DNA from: Nitrospirales bacterium
GTDB taxonomy: Bacteria > Nitrospirota > Nitrospiria > Nitrospirales > UBA8639
DNA length: 64,000 nucleotides
Direction of reading: 5' to 3'
NCBI GenBank assembly: GCA_022825885.1
Contig: JAJDVY010000029.1
Coordinates: 1-64,000 of the forward strand
Shown: one piece after another, positions 62,809 to 64,000 of the stretch
Layout of the letters: the number at the start of each line of letters is the position of its first letter
Position numbering within the stretch: the first letter of the stretch is position 1
Translations under genes and position numbers: made by a program
Notes under the pieces: model-generated
The model's input: only the letters and a program-made list of their open reading frames with translations
The model's database searches: none
Told to the model about the DNA's origin: nothing

Positions 62809-63088
62809 TTAGTGATAATCAACCAAGTCGACTTCATATGCATCACCTTCCTCAAAGCGGAAGATGATCCGCCAGTTTCCGGAAATCGAAATACTCCACA
62901 ATCCCTCCAGATTGCCCTTCAGCCGGTGCAGCCGATACCCGGCAAATCAAGGTCCGAGGGCTTATACTGGCGTCATCAAGGTCAGCCAAAGTGAGTGCGA
63001 TTCGTTCCGCCTGATCGGTACGCACTTTGCTCGGGTCTCCGCGTTCATACAATCGCTTGAGCCCTCGATGGCGAAACGTTTGAATCAT
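62809..63088 (-). pseudogene. higB: HigB toxin gene, frameshifted
   Basis: The first frame (from 63088) reads MIQTFRHRGLKRLYERGDPS and continues to DDASISPRTL, typical of the RelE-like HigB family, and then goes out of frame. In another frame the expected end appears: GYRLHRLKGNLEGLWSISIS, GNWRIIFRF, and EVDLVDYH before the stop at 62809. The change is near 62962, where TTGATTTGCC may contain one extra T. Thus the RNase toxin is likely inactive, or the base is a sequencing error. Confidence 0.85.
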
Positions 63089-63397
63089 GGGCCACTGTAC
63101 CGTATTCCGATACGCGTACCAACTCACAGATTGGGCCATTTTTATCAAACACCTGCAGGACTGCTCTGGCGGCATGGGAAGTTGTGGGATTCCCACAAAC
63201 TCCTGCCAAATCATCAGGTTCGTATTGCAGTTTGCCGGTTGACGGGACCATGGGGCTTTTGAAGTGGGATGGTAGGTCTTTTGTTCTCTTGATTCGCTGG
63301 AAAATTGGGTGCTACGATCCAAAATTCTGCGAAAAGATTGAAGTTTTTGACCCCCGCTGCCGGATGACGGGGCAAGTTCCTTTGAGGTCAAATCCTT
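63089..63397. other. Upstream region of the nuo operon
   Basis: No gene is supported in these 309 bp. A weak promoter (TTGATT at 63289-63294, TACGAT at 63313-63318, 18-bp spacing) could drive nuoA. Nothing else is visible. Confidence 0.35.
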
Positions 63398-63784
63398 ATG
63401 GTCGGTGGCCTGGATCTGTTTCTGGACTATCTCGCGAAATATTCGCCAATTGTCGTGTTTATTGTCCTAGCGGCGGGATTTGGCCTCGTCACGCTCATTC
63501 TGAGTTATCTCGTCCAACCGAAATATCCTGAAGACGAAAAATTGAGCGTCTATGAATGCGGCAGTGAGCCGTTTTCCGATTCCCGGATGCCGTTTCCCGT
63601 CCGGTATTACGTCATCGCGATGCTGTTTGTTATCTTCGACATTGAAGTCATTTTTCTCTATCCTTGGGCCATCACCTTTGACCAATTGGGTGTGATCGGC
63701 CTCATTGAAATGATGATTTTTATCGGCCTGTTTGTCGTGGCCTACGTGTACGCGTGGAGAAAAGGCGCGTTGGAGTGGGATTAA
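63398..63784 (+). CDS. nuoA: NADH-quinone oxidoreductase subunit A
   Basis: The 128-residue membrane protein has three helices and the NuoA signature: [20 protein letters not shown] with the loop Cys, then [20 protein letters not shown] with the conserved Asp and Glu, YPWAI and [13 protein letters not shown]. It is part of the proton-pumping membrane arm of complex I. nuoB follows after 13 bp, so a nuo operon begins here and continues beyond the window. Confidence 0.97.
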   Translation: MVGGLDLFLDYLAKYSPIVVFIVLAAGFGLVTLILSYLVQPKYPEDEKLSVYECGSEPFSDSRMPFPVRYYVIAMLFVIFDIEVIFLYPWAITFDQLGVIGLIEMMIFIGLFVVAYVYAWRKGALEWD

Positions 63785-63797
63785 GGACGAGGCATCC

Positions 63798-64000
63798 ATG
63801 GGGTTGATCCAAATAGGGAAAAAACACGAAAAAGACGGCGATATCGGCGTCATCACGCTGTCTTTGGAGAAGGCCGCGAATTGGGCGCGCAAAGGGTCGC
63901 TCTGGCCGATGACGTTCGGGTTGGCGTGTTGCGCGATTGAGATGATTGCCGCGGTGTCCTCACGGTATGACGTCGACCGGTACGGGGCTGGCGTGTTTCG
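63798..64000 (+). CDS. nuoB: NADH-quinone oxidoreductase subunit B (partial, 3' end outside window)
   Basis: The frame starts at ATG 63798 and runs off the window, giving 67 residues. It contains [19 protein letters not shown] with the tandem Cys44-Cys45 ligands of the N2 iron-sulfur cluster, then [14 protein letters not shown]. These are hallmark NuoB sequences. Confidence 0.96.
   Translation, partial: MGLIQIGKKHEKDGDIGVITLSLEKAANWARKGSLWPMTFGLACCAIEMIAAVSSRYDVDRYGAGVF

Noticed and set aside
1-64000. CRISPR array, tRNA or rRNA genes
   Set aside because: No regularly spaced repeats with unique spacers and no tRNA T-arm/acceptor pattern were seen on reading both strands; a covariance-model scan was not possible.

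Overview
The window looks like a chromosomal segment of an autotrophic, respiratory Gram-negative bacterium. Evidence for this is several c-type cytochromes, a periplasmic cupredoxin, a DAB-type inorganic-carbon pump with a PII-like protein, sigma-54 regulation, a secretin (outer membrane) and the start of a nuo operon. The combination fits a Nitrospira-like member of the Nitrospirota, but that assignment is inference from gene content; no rRNA, tRNA or phylogenetic marker was found. Most of the window is moderately GC-rich, with clear AT-rich patches in the 41.7-56.3 kb stretch.

Layout. 0-9 kb: housekeeping and unknown genes (lipoprotein, YajQ, AlbA_2-type regulator, CstA, EVE protein, cupredoxin, TPR-like protein). 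8.6-13.6 kb: a PAS/sigma-54 activator facing a canonical -24/-12 promoter and a periplasmic gene set (DUF1264 protein, mono-haem and tetra-haem cytochromes, unknown exported protein). 13.7-17.4 kb: secretin, ExeA/MshM-like ATPase and TPR protein (pilus/secretion, MSHA-like). 17.8-21.9 kb: NtrC-type two-component pair and a DUF3365 haem protein. 22.1-34.2 kb: ion and inorganic-carbon handling: NhaD antiporter, SulP transporter, a 51-residue protein behind a second sigma-54 promoter, DUF2294, PII-like protein, DabA, an extra Nuo-like membrane subunit and DabB.

34.2-40 kb is the most informative part historically. Upstream of dabB lies a decayed copy of a LysR regulator gene, including its upstream region. 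An intact LysR gene 4.4 kb away is followed by the 3' end of a second dabA gene. A tripartite exporter set (TMD-only ABC protein, TolC, HlyD) sits between. This indicates two ancestral LysR-dab loci, each now incomplete in a different way.

40-41.6 kb: Do/HtrA protease. 41.7-56 kb: a defence-type island containing an FRG protein, a type III restriction system with an ATPase plus PIN-like pair between mod and res, a small RHH protein with a methyltransferase and a putative PD-(D/E)XK nuclease, a HEPN protein with an Rx4H motif, and a large GTPase with an integrase-like N-terminus next to a 17-bp inverted repeat. Both mod and res carry single-base frameshifts.

56.4-64 kb: PriA with degenerate helicase motifs, small unknown proteins, a large 2OG-Fe(II) oxygenase, a HigBA module with frameshifted toxin, then nuoA and the beginning of nuoB. 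I saw no CRISPR array, tRNA, rRNA or intact insertion sequence.
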